A stretch of 64,000 nt of DNA, taken from assembly GCA_949152475.1 (NCBI GenBank), contig OX424564.1, forward strand, positions 29,944,165-30,008,164. Direction: 5' to 3'. The translations under genes were made by a program, and so were the position numbers. Positions 37,909 through 49,086 of this stretch are shown here, piece after piece. The stretch is from Terebella lapidaria (Eukaryota > Annelida > Polychaeta > Terebellida > Terebellidae). The notes under the pieces were generated by a model, which worked only from the letters and a program-made list of their open reading frames with translations, was not told the origin of the DNA and ran no database searches. Within the stretch, counting starts at the first letter, position 1. Every line of letters begins with the position of its first letter.

Positions 37909-39978
37909 ACCTCTGTCCAAACCGTCACTGGCGTCATCGGGGTCGACAGTTTCCAGTAGAACATACTATTGTAAATCACAGCGGTATATAGTGATTCAGA
38001 GCGGCTAATTAACTGTAGATTCCCAGACAGTGTTATACCCGATATAGCCAAAATTGACAATGAATGTATATGTCATTGTGATTTGGCACCCTCCCTGTAA
38101 TATAGCAATTTGAAGTTTGATATTGTCAGAATACAATGAGTCCTGATATGAGTTATTTTTCATTTGACATTTTATTCCGCCTGGTGTGACTTTTTTGCAA
38201 CCTCATCAGAAAATAATCCCTATCTAGATTTGCGGTAATTGTTGCTTGTGGGTGCCACATGATGTTACATTTTCTATATTATTGCATATCCAAAATAATA
38301 TAATATCCATTGTGTTCATGAACATACAGGAGTATTCGGCAAGAAATTATTTTGCACCCACAAGACAAGAACGTTATTAATATCAGTCACATATTTCAGT
38401 TGAGCATACACCGAATACTAGGTTCCATAATCAGGCAAGTTCTGAGCAAACGCTCGACCCGACTGGCCCCCCTCCCCCTCCAAGTAAATGAAATCATGTG
38501 GTCCGGAAAAAACCAACAGTTCACTTCCACAATTCACTTAGATTGCCAGAAGTTCACTTACGACTGGCTATCTATAAGCACAAACGGATACCTTACGTGC
38601 GATAATTGTATGTTGTAGGACATGGGCGTGCATATCTCACATAAGCAAACTGAGCGAACTACCAAAGAAGATGGCATGCATCAATCATCATGCAGAATCA
38701 ACTTAACGACCGGGCATTCACGGATCACAGCACAATTTGTTTCTGACATTTTGCACGCAATGGCACGTCAGTGATGTCCTTCGAATTACTGATCCACAGC
38801 AAAAAGGGCTAACCCAAAACAATCCACGCAATGCATAATGACCTCTCAAACAATGTCCAATGGTCGGTCATTTTATCAGCCTTTTTCGAAACACATGAAT
38901 GTACCTGTCATCACTTTCTAACACTCTAATGTGAGTGGTATTCTCAGTGTTTCTGAAGAACAGAGAATAGGATCAATTATTTTTCATAACTTTCACAAAA
39001 ATAGATATATTCAAATCTTCATTTACAACCAATACAGGAACACTTTTTATTAAAGTACATTTAAATAATGACATTTTTCACATCCTCCATGCTAAGATTT
39101 GCATGTAACTTTAAACTGCTAATTGTACACAGGGGAAAATAACCCATTCCTCTCTTTATACGACTTCACACCCTATCCAAACGGAAAAACCTTCAATGGG
39201 CAATAAGCAGATGCTAATGGCACCTGAGCATTACAAGGGCTTCAACAGCGGTCCCTCTGCTTGGCACTCACTCGACAACCAGTTGTAAACACTAAGTGTT
39301 GAGAGTTCCATTAAATGGTACCTTTTTGCTACAGAGACTACACTTCAGTATGGATGGAGTTTCTAGCAAACGGCGACGCAACTCACCAGTTGCTGAAGCT
39401 GTCTGAAGTCGAAGTTCACTGCGTTAATGGCACTTGACGTGGCAGAGTCGCTTCCCAATAATAATGATATGTTTCTTCTTAGTAGGATAGCGACATGGTG
39501 ACGGTAGAGTGTGTATATTGGGAGTGACGCTTTCTGGCAAAAAGCTGGATTTCTTTGAGTCTTCATTCCAGAATAACAAGGTTGTTAATGTCAATTCTGT
39601 TGAAAAATCATATATGTTGTACCCTTGACAATTTCATACGGATAACATAAACAAATATAAAAAGCAAAGTCAAATTTGAATGTTCGCAGATTATGGGAAA
39701 TATCACAATTAGAAATGGACCGTATGATACTTTTTAGTCGTTTGTCATTCGGTTTTACATACAACATAATGTGATGTACATGGTTTATCATGAGTAATTT
39801 TCTAAGCTGCATACAAATCGGTAGAAACATGATCAACATTAAATGTATCCAGAATAAGATAACGTTGGTATTATTACATTGGTATTATTACTCACGTTGT
39901 CACATTGATATATGAGATGGAACAATGACCAAATAAAGACAATACGTTAATATTCAAATATATACTTTTCAGATAAAT
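37909..39978. other. Unit 4 tail and NPF-5 upstream region
   Basis: Almost identical to 14,375-16,445 of units 2/3 at an offset of 23,533. No gene recognised. The splice acceptor (ACTTTTCAG) just before the NPF-5 ATG ends at 39,971. Confidence 0.6.
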
Positions 39979-41613
39979 ATGAAGTACACGGTATCAAGCC
40001 TCACGGACCCCTTAACAGCTATGATGGCGGTACTCCTAATGTCACAAGTTCTACCTGCTCTAGCTTACCCACTTGCAGAGGAAAGAGTGCAGTCTTACCC
40101 CCTAGAGAGTAAACGTGCACAGTCGTATTCCCCAACTCTTGAGCAGAAACGGGCGCCTTCAAGGGACGGGGCGCCTAAACGGCCAGAACAGTTTAAATCG
40201 GTAGAGGAGCTCAATCGATACTTGACGGCGCTAACAGATTACTACAATGTTCTCGGACGTCCGAGGTAAGGGAGGGTATCTTTTTTCATTCTTTACTTTT
40301 CACATTCGTCATTCTTCTTTTTTCTCGGTATTCTTCACGAGTATTTACCACAATAAATTCTTCACGAATATGTTTCTTTAATAATTTCATAAAAAAACTT
40401 CAATCATGATTTCATTCTGTACACGCTTTCCTTCAAACTTATACAATACAGATTCCACAATTTCCCATGACACCCAACCGTGCATTGTACACATTTTCCC
40501 ACGCAGCTATAATTAAGTACTCATCTTGATACGGTTTACTGTTATTAAAGATGGAAAAACGGGACTCACGTTTATTCAGGATACTATGCACGTTATATCA
40601 CAAACACTTGGCAGAATGAACTGGTGCATCGTTTTCTCACTTGCATCATGTTCCTTTTCAAAAAGAACTACACGTATAGTCCATCTACCAAAACTACGAA
40701 ATTACCATAAAATGGAAACCAAATATGATTCATATTTCGAGGATAATGTTTTGCCTTCGCCTAGTCCGAAAGATTTTTCATAAGACACTGAAATCACTAA
40801 CGTAGGTGCAGTACATCACTCGCTATGTCAATTCTAAACTAATTCGCGTATAAATGGCGGCCATCTTGGATTTTTGGGAAAACCCCTCATGGGATTCACA
40901 GGGACTTTTTTGTGGGTTATATACTTGGTCTCCCAAGTAACTGTGGGAAATATCAGCTTTGACACCCAAATGTCTACCGCAAACCCTAAATACAGTGGAC
41001 TATTGTTGTTCCCCTCACTTCTGAAATGCCATTTATGTGTTCTCTTACCTGTCGCACTGATAACTTCAATAATATCTGCCTTCAAATTGACGAAGACGTG
41101 TTTTTATCGAATCATTGATCGTAGCACTTGGAGTTATTCCTTGCACGCTTCGGAGTTATCTTATTTATTTACCCAATCTGTTGACTCCAATTCGTCAACA
41201 TCTTGAAAAACACCTTACTTTGCTCCGGAACAAACTAATATTCGTGGATATCTATTCCAACAGCTTTGGTAAAAGATCGGACTCGTTAACTGCAGAACTT
41301 ACAGGTGACACTCGTTACAACGAAGTGCCATTATATCCATCGGCAATGGAATCGGATATAAAATCCAAACTTTCTTTGGCTCTCCTGGATTTGTTACTAA
41401 GCCGGGATCGAGAACTTGACAGGCATGTTTACTTCGATCAATAGTCTTGACATAATTCAACAGATCACATATCCCAAAATATTTCCGTCTTTTATTATGA
41501 AATAGTATCATTAAATTCAAGTCAATGTTGTTTTACATTCAATATATGATTGTTATTAAAATAGCGTAAGTTTCAATAAATATTTTTGAATTTCTTATAT
41601 TTGCAGCGCGTAA
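39979..41613 (+). CDS. NPF: NPF-5, neuropeptide F variant precursor (RPSF-amide)
   Basis: Exons 39979-40265, 41264-41422 and 41607-41613, about 150 aa. It is the only copy with the full start: MKYTVSSLTDPLTA before MMAVLLMSQVLPALA, with likely signal cleavage at ALA|YPL (residue 29). KR sites at 45-46 and 57-58 release a 39-residue NPF (A59-F97); K67-R68 is followed by Pro and is probably not cut. GKR (98-100) supplies the amide and cleavage. The codon across intron 1 reads AG|C, so the penultimate residue is Ser, not Arg. The exon 2 donor is GC (GCATGT) where the other copies have GT. If exon 2 is not spliced, a stop follows eight codons later and the peptide is unaffected. Activity of an RPSF-amide at the NPF receptor is doubtful. 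Confidence 0.8.
40783..41002 (+). mobile_element. Intronic MITE-like element in NPF-5
   Basis: AGACACTGAAATCACT to CAGTGGACTA within intron 1. The right end, inverted, reads TAGTCCACTG, close to the TAGTCTACTG end of the foldback element at 63,933. Confidence 0.75.
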
Positions 41614-41931
41614 CTGGCATATCCAGTTGAAGATGTGATAAAGTCCACAGACAAGGAGCTTTCATGTTGCACAATGCCATGGTTGTTCTCTCATCAACGG
41701 CTGCATCCCATCAATCTGTCAATCCGAGTGTCTTTGACATTGCAAAACTTGGTGTATGGCTGGCCAAACAGGGCAAATTCAATCTGTGAATTGAAAAATT
41801 GATGTTTAAAATAACTCATATTCCAAGTTAGGATAAAGAGATGCTGTATTTTGTTGTGATAGCGCCTCTATGCAGGTGTAAAATGACTGAACATGAAGGT
41901 TTCCATTGAAGACCAGATTTTAGATGGCTTA
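41614..41931. other. NPF-5 3' region with templated insert
   Basis: 3' UTR/flank. Positions 41,724-41,782 (59 bp, CCGAGTGTCTTTGACATTGC..) are absent from the other units and identical to 42,123-42,181 inside the nearby MITE. The insert is flanked by CAATCTGT on both sides. Confidence 0.7.
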
Positions 41932-42368
41932 AGGCCAAAAAAAAAGTATTTTGGTTCTGGTTATGCGTGCGCATCACATTGGACCCCGCGCATCACTCGT
42001 TTTTTTTTAAGAACGAAAAAAAAAAATTGCACGCATCACTTTCTGAGAGCTGCTTTGCGTTTTTTTTTTAGTAAATTGACACCCGTACACTCTTGGTGAG
42101 ATAATGATCAATTCAAATGATCCCGAGTGTCTTTGACATTGCAAAACTTGGTGTATGGCTGGCCAAACAGGGCAAATTCAACCGGGTCGCTTATCAACAG
42201 CCAATTTTAGGGGAAAATGGTTGGCCAAATGGGCCATATTTGACCGGATCAGTCATCGATCGCCAATTTTAGCAAATAGAAAAGAAGAAAAAAAAAAGAA
42301 AATCGCGTCGTCGCATCACTTTTTCGGGGACCCCAATAACCAGAACCATAATAATTTTTTTTTGGCCT
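41932..42368. mobile_element. 437 bp MITE with AGGCC ends
   Basis: Starts AGGCCAAAAAAAAAGTATT and ends with the complement of AGGCCAAAAAAAAATTATT; the TIRs run about 33 bp (both contain TGGTTCTGGTTAT). It is flanked by TA duplications (41,930-41,931 and 42,369-42,370). Unit 3 lacks it at the matching site (GATGGCTTATTTATACACTAG, near 17,935). It has no coding capacity. TA duplications are typical of Tc1/mariner-like elements, but the family is not established. Confidence 0.8.
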
Positions 42369-42370
42369 TA

Positions 42371-45149
42371 TACACTAGATATAAATTTCATGATTTTGAA
42401 GTGACATGAACTGACATTGTGATCGAATTTTTCAAATGTTTCACTGCCCTCAAAAAGATTAGATGTGTTTAGTCTTGTGCCCGCTGAATAACTGAGTCGT
42501 TGCTGAGGAAGGAATTTGAGGAACGGATTTTGTTCAAAACATTTGTATATTACTGTATGGAAAATTTCACTAATGATTTATATAACTTGTGTTTATCTGT
42601 ATAGGTTACCTATTTTTGCAGGGCAATTATATATAGTATCATGGATGTTCATAACATATGGGACAACTGTTAGGGTTTCAGTCCAAATCGAAGTTCTTTT
42701 ATATTGGGATGATGCATAGATGTATACCATAATTTGCTTGATAATATATGTCCTGCATTTTAACTAATGCTACAAAACTTCACAAATTAACTCTAGCAGT
42801 TTCTTTTTTTATATACGATGGTAAATATATAATTTCTTCTCATTGCTCAGAATATACTGTGTGATATTTCAGCGTAAAGTGTACAGAATAAAGAAAGTAT
42901 AGAAAATAAAGAAAAACATGCTCGTGTGGTGAGAAAATAAACGTGGCTTGTGTTCAAGTTACCTTGTTTCAGTTTCATAGACAACAAAGTCGTCATCTGC
43001 CTAACTACCTCAATATTAATATTCATTATAGTAATTAATTTTTGTATAGCGCTTTGAAGTTCATTACCCGCAAAGCGCTGAACATGACATGTTATGATAA
43101 CAAATGTGAAAAACATGAAAAGTATACAATGTAATATAGGATACATATAAATCCAACCATAGCCTGTTGCATGTATGTTATGAATATGTTGTGATGATCA
43201 ACATGCTCTATGTTGTTAATCAGTTAACGTCCATGGAATTTCACAAAATGTCGTTCTCCTTTAAACTTTTTTTTCGGGAAGCCAGGCTGATGCCTAAACT
43301 AGTTATATCAGCTCAAATGGTATGTGACTTTGGCAAGTCAGAGATACTATAGAGCACCTGGAGCACCTGGAACGTTTTGTTGTTATATGACAATATACAA
43401 CAAAGACGAAAGGTAAATTATCAGAGATGAAATGAAGGATGATGGACATGTACCAAAATTCCCGGCATCATAAGACCATAATTTATTGGATTCGATGGGT
43501 ACGACGAATAATTTAGTGTAGCTGCCCTGACCCATGCTGACCGGATCAGAACAAAGTGCCGGAGTGACGTGAACACAACCGTTATTGATAACCTGTCACA
43601 ATCATCATCAGTAATAATTAAGTTGGCAATGGAGATTTTTATCTTGGAAACGCTTGACCTGGTGATGTTCTTAAGACTGCCACACATAATATAACTCTGA
43701 GTAGTTATTTGGGTATGTGTTAATATCTGATCAATTTTATGTGTTTGCGTCATGTATTTTACCTACCAGCAATAAATAGATGCACATGAGGTCAAAAAAC
43801 ATCAAAAATGCACATAAGCTACTTCGCCAACTTAGCCACAGACCACAACAGACTCCATCTGCATCAGTCATGCATAGAACTACTTTGTTTCACGGAGAGT
43901 ATCGTGCGGCATTGGTCAGTGAATCGGCTGTATTAGCGAAGATGCGGTCTTACCAAATACGGATGTGACGAAGGTTATCATTGGCAAAACATAAGGTGAT
44001 TGATCAAATGTAGTCTTGCTGAGATGGCATGTCTGTTTATAAATACAGGAAAACGTTAATTATTGTGTCAGTAAACAGTGTTTGGCATAGATGATTGTGT
44101 TCGATATGTTATAGGAAATGTACGCTCAGGTGGACCATTACAACGATTCATACCAGAGTGCAATTAAATATATATCAACATGTTTGCACCAACAGCACCA
44201 GATTCTGATGATAACATCAACAAACCCGTTAGATATCAGTTTGGACAAAAGCACAAAACTATACATCTCTTGGTTTATTGCCGTGTTGTTCTAAATTTGT
44301 GGACAACTGGAGAGATGGTACAGCTCTTTACAGGCGTAATTTTCCAAGAAAAATGGCACAGTAACCCCAACACAAGGAACCCTAGCATCTCTCAGTCTAA
44401 GTAAATATGTCTCCTAAGATATAGAATGAAAGATGTGTACGTGAAAGTGGATTACTTGTGAGTGATTCATGTCACTCAGTGCAATTTTCCTTCAATTATT
44501 CTGACTAAATCCAGATCTATGGCTTTTTCTTGAAATAAAGTCAACGATATTATATATATATTAGAAACATGGAGGGATCAACGCCAGGGAAAGATATATG
44601 GGAATAATCATCAACACAGAGAACAGGACTAGCTCATTGTGAAAACAACTTTACAGGCTCTTTCAATATTGTTTAATAGGACAAATTGCCAGAATAAACA
44701 ATTGCTGAAAACGTACTGAGCTTCGCTTAATTCGCTTTTACAGTACTCCGTTCAGATCATGATTTACACAAACCCATAATAACTGTCTACATGTATAAAT
44801 GAGTTGTATATATTAACCCATTACTGATAGCAAACGATTAGGAAATAGACAATAATGAGCCTCGAGTAAAGTACCCGCTGGAAAATAAACACAGTTAGAC
44901 ATAGGCCAATACCTCTGTCCAAACCGTCACTGGCGTCATCATGGCCGAAAGTTTCCAGTAGAACATACTATCGTAAATCACAGCGATACATAATGATTCA
45001 GAGCGGCTAATTAACTGTAGATTCCCAGACAGTGTTATTCCCGAGATAGCCACAATTGACAATGAATCTATATGTCATTGTGATTCGACACCCTCCCTCT
45101 AATATAGCAATCTGAAGTTTGATATTGTCAGAATACAATGAGTCCTGAT
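42371..45149. other. NPF-5 3' flank, noncoding
   Basis: Homologous to 2180-4980 of unit 1 and 11,440-14,610 of unit 2, with many small indels. No gene recognised. Confidence 0.5.
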
Positions 45150-45399
45150 TACATCCGTTTGGGGCATCAAACCACAAACGGTTTTGTGAGTGTGACAAAC
45201 TTCTCGTTAATTATGCTTAATATCCAATTTGGTTTGTCAACCCGCAATTAACAAGTAGTACATGTAGATTGTCAGTCTGCCTTCTATCAATCCAATTGTT
45301 TTTCCATATTTGTCAATCACGTGATTAGCCCATCCAATCAACCCGCTAGTTCACAGACAAAGAAATCTAAGTATTCAACTTCGAGAGGCTCCGTTTTTT
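45150..45399 (+). repeat. Ngaro-like split repeat A1
   Basis: 250 bp left end, starting TACATCCGTTTGGGGC; same as A2. It contains a hairpin (CCGTTTG..CAAACGG) and a second inverted pair (TGACAAAC..GTTTGTCA). Confidence 0.9.
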
Positions 45400-45751
45400 T
45401 CTCCCCGCAATTACCGGATATTTTCTACTATTCTACTCGTCATCGCACCGTCAACTCTGTTCACACTATGTTACACCATTGACCAGTGAACGTGCTAACG
45501 TTGAAGTTACTTTTTGGAGATTAACAAACGCTCTAGGACTTCTCATTGAAGAAACTTTTCGGGGCGAAAGTTCGCTCGCGGGAGCCGAAAAATACTGCGC
45601 AGTAGTTTGCGCTCTGAGCTTGGGCGGTCAGTGGAGGAAGCGAGCCCGCGCCGCTGCTTCTCTCCCACCCAAACGCCTCACCCGTTGGTCTGAGGTCAAG
45701 GAGTTACATCTGACGTGTTCACGGCTCAGACAGTGTAAGTGCCTCATTACA

Positions 45752-46327
45752 ATGAAACGTTTTCTGATTGTCGGGCATAGTTTCATCGGTCGCTTAGCAC
45801 AGGCGGCTGGTACCCGGGAAGATATCCCTCTGGATTTTTCTCTGGCCCAGGATCAAGTGAAATTCATCTATCGTCGAGGTGGAAAAATTGAGGATATCCG
45901 TCGGTTGTTGCCTTTAATTAATCGTTTTCAGCCGCATGTCATATTCCTTCAAATAGGAGGCAACGACCTGTCAGTAGTGCATGACAATTCGTATATTGTA
46001 TTTGAGAAGATCACCAACTTAGTTTCGGAATTACTACGATCGAACCCTTGCTGCAAGATATACCTTGGGCAGTTATTTCAGCGTTTTCAGGGCAGATATT
46101 TGAATCAGTTCAATGCTGAACATTATAACAGACTAGTGTTTGTGGTGAACAAACTCGTGAAAAACCACTTCAAGGACACTGCTTGCTGCTACTGGTGGGT
46201 GGCAAAGGGATTGAATAACCCGCCCGCTAATGTGATGGACAAAGACGGGGTTCACCTAAATCCACGGGGGCTTTTTAAATACTTCAAAGCAATTCGGGGT
46301 GCTTTCGTTCATTCTAAAAGAAGTTAG
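45752..46327 (+). CDS. SGNH/GDSL-type hydrolase of the Ngaro-like element
   Basis: 191 aa from ATG 45,752; the frame is open further upstream to 45,479 but without an earlier ATG. Family blocks are visible: block I GHSF with nucleophile Ser10, a block II-like RRGGK (Gly43/44), block III GGND (69-72), and block V DGVH (Asp165, His168). This is the arrangement of SGNH esterases/lipases. It is the first gene of the retrotransposon, followed by about 390 bp of AT-rich sequence and the Gag-like gene. Such hydrolase ORFs are known in some Ngaro and LINE elements; their role in transposition is unclear. The frame and catalytic residues are intact. Confidence 0.85.
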   Translation: MKRFLIVGHSFIGRLAQAAGTREDIPLDFSLAQDQVKFIYRRGGKIEDIRRLLPLINRFQPHVIFLQIGGNDLSVVHDNSYIVFEKITNLVSELLRSNPCCKIYLGQLFQRFQGRYLNQFNAEHYNRLVFVVNKLVKNHFKDTACCYWWVAKGLNNPPANVMDKDGVHLNPRGLFKYFKAIRGAFVHSKRS

Positions 46328-46719
46328 GTAGGAATGAAACAATTTGTTCTATTCACATTCTCATGTCAATTGTTTCTCAATATTCCTCATTTATTTATGT
46401 ATTTGTTATTTATTGACTTATTTTTGGTATCTTTTCACGATATATACGGTACATACATGTAGCATATAGTTATCTATCTATATAGATAATGATATATCGA
46501 TATACATATTTAGATATATTTCAATTGATGTACATTTACATCCATACATAAACATATATGGATAAATCTATATATACATTATATACAATTCTATGGTATA
46601 TCGGTGGATGGTTTGATGATACAGTGAACGTTACTTTTCGGCCCGTTGCCGTTTACTTTTCAGATTAGCTGAAAATCTATTCTGTCAGTGCGTGCTCTCT
46701 TTGCGGGTTGAGTGCTCAA
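46328..46719. other. AT-rich spacer between hydrolase and Gag ORFs
   Basis: Noncoding, with short TATATA/ATCGAT palindromic runs around 46,435-46,590. Nothing else seen. Confidence 0.5.
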
Positions 46720-47577
46720 ATGGCCACTTCCTCAATCCCGCTCTTACCAGCATCCCCTCCCTCAGACGAGCCAATCCCCCTTTCGGCAGGCCTTCCCATC
46801 GATGCAAGATTTCCATCACATATAAAAGAGAAGATTTGGGCCAATGAGTTTTTCGATCTTTCACTCTTGTTGAAAACCGATCGAGAACAATTTGATGTAT
46901 CTATGTCCACTACTACAGGAAAGCCAGCTCTGACTCTGTTTCCAAAGAAAGGCCCCAAACTCCACACCATTGAAAGATGGTCGTCTGCCTTTGCCATCTT
47001 TATGTCAATATACCTTCAGAAATATCCTGAACAGGCAAGTCCGATTTTGAAACATTCGGAGACAGTTCGGGTTTTAGCCCAAAAAGGGGGGGATTTCGTG
47101 TCTTATGATGAGAACGTTAGCTACTCTCGACAGTTGTCCCCCGTTCCCTGGGACACGTTCTTTGCCGAACATTATGTCCAAGCTCTGACATCTCGCTCGG
47201 TTCAGCCTCCTACTCAGTTGTCCACCAGAGTACCACGAGGTTACTGTTTCCGTTACCATCACGGGCAATTCTGCTCGGGTTGCCAATTTAAACATACGTG
47301 CCCTCAGTGCAATGGACTCCATCCTCAAACACAATGCCACTCAACCGGAGTAAGACACAATCCATCCCCTTTCACTCAGTCCCCACAACGCCATCGTTTT
47401 CGTTCCAATGTCCAAGACTTTCACGGATCTCAGAATTCCTTTCGTCCCCGAAACTCGACATACACACCCCGTTACCCCCCACCACAGCAGCCCCCCAGGC
47501 GATATCCCTCTCACAACGCCGATCAGGTTAACGAACCTTCAGAGAGCTCTGCACGTAGTCAGGCCCGACGTCAGTAA
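46720..47577 (+). CDS. Gag-like protein of the Ngaro-like element
   Basis: 285 aa from ATG 46,720. The N-terminal half is a possible globular domain. A Cys/His cluster at residues 176-207 (C176, C185, C188, H192, C194, C197, H201, C206, H207) fits the zinc-binding motif I know from DIRS-type Gag proteins, and a Pro/Arg/Ser-rich tail follows, as expected of a nucleic-acid-binding capsid protein. Its last 170 bp overlap the RT gene in another frame (+1), suggesting RT is made by frameshifting or reinitiation. The frame is intact. Confidence 0.75.
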   Translation: MATSSIPLLPASPPSDEPIPLSAGLPIDARFPSHIKEKIWANEFFDLSLLLKTDREQFDVSMSTTTGKPALTLFPKKGPKLHTIERWSSAFAIFMSIYLQKYPEQASPILKHSETVRVLAQKGGDFVSYDENVSYSRQLSPVPWDTFFAEHYVQALTSRSVQPPTQLSTRVPRGYCFRYHHGQFCSGCQFKHTCPQCNGLHPQTQCHSTGVRHNPSPFTQSPQRHRFRSNVQDFHGSQNSFRPRNSTYTPRYPPPQQPPRRYPSHNADQVNEPSESSARSQARRQ

Positions 47578-49086
47578 ATATTTAATTCAGGGGTTTCGTT
47601 ATGGGTTCCATACGGGTTTTCAAGGATGCCTCAAGGCAAAGTTTGTCAAGAACCTGAAGTCGGTGTATCAACATCCAGCAGCAGTTGCTGAAAAAATTGC
47701 CCAGGAATTAGAAGCAGGCAGGATTCAAGGACCCTTTAAATCATCCCCGTTTCCCACGATAGTTCTGTCGCCAATTGGTGTGGTTCCCAAAAGTGTCCCT
47801 GGTACTTTCCGTATGATTCAACATTTATCTTTCCCATATGGGCATTCAGTCAATGACGGAATACCAGATGACATTGGTCAGGTCCAATATTCTAATTTTG
47901 AAAGTGCTGTGGCTTTGGTCAGAGAGTTGGGGAAGGGTTGTTTTTTAGCAAAGACCGACATCAAGTCTGCTTTTAGAATTATACCTATATCCCCTTCAGA
48001 ACACCATCTTCTTGGCTTCACATTTCAAGGCCACTATTATTTTGATACCAATCTCCCAATGGGCCTGAAATCCAGTTGTCGGATATTTGAAACCTTCAGC
48101 ACTGCCCTGGAAGATATTGCTCGCATCACGTTGGGCATTTCCCACATCACTCATCTGTTGGACGATTTCTTGTTCCTAGCTCGAACCGAGGAGCAGTGCG
48201 CTGCTCATTTGCGTGTGTTTTGCCAGTTCTGCGCTGAGATAGGTGTCCCTATTGCAGCTGATAAAACGTTCTCACCTGCAAATATCATGAATTACCTCGG
48301 AATAGAAATCGATACGGTATCTTTCGAGGCTCGTCTTCCCAACGACAAGATTATCAAATGCCGCAATATCCTCCAGGAGGCTCTTGGTAAGAAAAAACTG
48401 ACCCTGAGATTCAACACATCATCGGTTCTCTGAACTTTGCATGTCAGGTTGTCAGACCAGGACGGGCATTTCTTCGGCGACTGGTTAATCTCACAGTTGG
48501 TTATACCAAACCTTTTCAGCATATTCGTATCAACGCGGAGGCCCGAAAGGGCATGAAATCATGGTTGTCTTTTCTGACATCGTTTAACGGCAAATCAATT
48601 TTCCAGTATGATCCCTGGACAGCTTCTGAATGTTTGCATTTCTACACGGACGCGGCTCAGTCAGTCGGTTATGGGGCCATCTTCAAAACTCATTGGTTCC
48701 AGGGCAGATGGCCCTCTGAGTGGGGAAGTAAGTCCATATCATTTTTGGAACTGTTTCCAATTGTCGTGTCAGTTCAGGTGTGGGGGGCTGCACTGTCCAA
48801 CAAACGAATCATCCTCCATACAGACAATGAAGCTCTAGTGTCCATTATCAATCAATCGACCTCTAAACAGCCAGATATTATGGCGCTGGTTCGGCAGTTA
48901 GTAGTAGACTGTATGTCGTATAACATTCAGGTTCTGGCCAAACATATAAGCGGTAAATCCAACACTTTGGCTGATTCTCTTTCTCGATTCCAGATGGACA
49001 GATTTCGAGTTCACGCGCCATGGGCCGATCCCCGACCAACAGACATACCCTCCTGGCTGACCCCGCCGCGCTTTCCAGAGATATGA
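47408..49086 (+). pseudogene. Reverse transcriptase/RNase H with one frameshift
   Basis: The frame from ATG 47,408 to TGA 48,433 encodes the RT: AKTDIKSAFR (Asp184) and HLLDDFLFL (Asp252, Asp253; the YxDD box with Leu as in DIRS elements). At about 48,408, after ..KLTLR, bases are missing (a 4 bp loss, or an equivalent net shift). The protein then continues in another frame from 48,409 to 49,086. That part is RNase H, with FYTDAAQ, LELFPIV, ILHTDNEA and NTLADSLSR supplying its four acidic residues. The end overlaps the recombinase gene by 67 bp. Only this frameshift separates the copy from an intact one. Confidence 0.85.

Larger units (their letters stand above)
24858..39469 (+). repeat. NPF tandem array, unit 4 (split by transposon)
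   Basis: Fourth repeat, nearly identical to unit 2. The unit sequence stops at 30,402 and resumes at 37,906 around the 7.5 kb DNA transposon. Without that insertion its length is about 7.1 kb, like unit 2. Confidence 0.9.
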
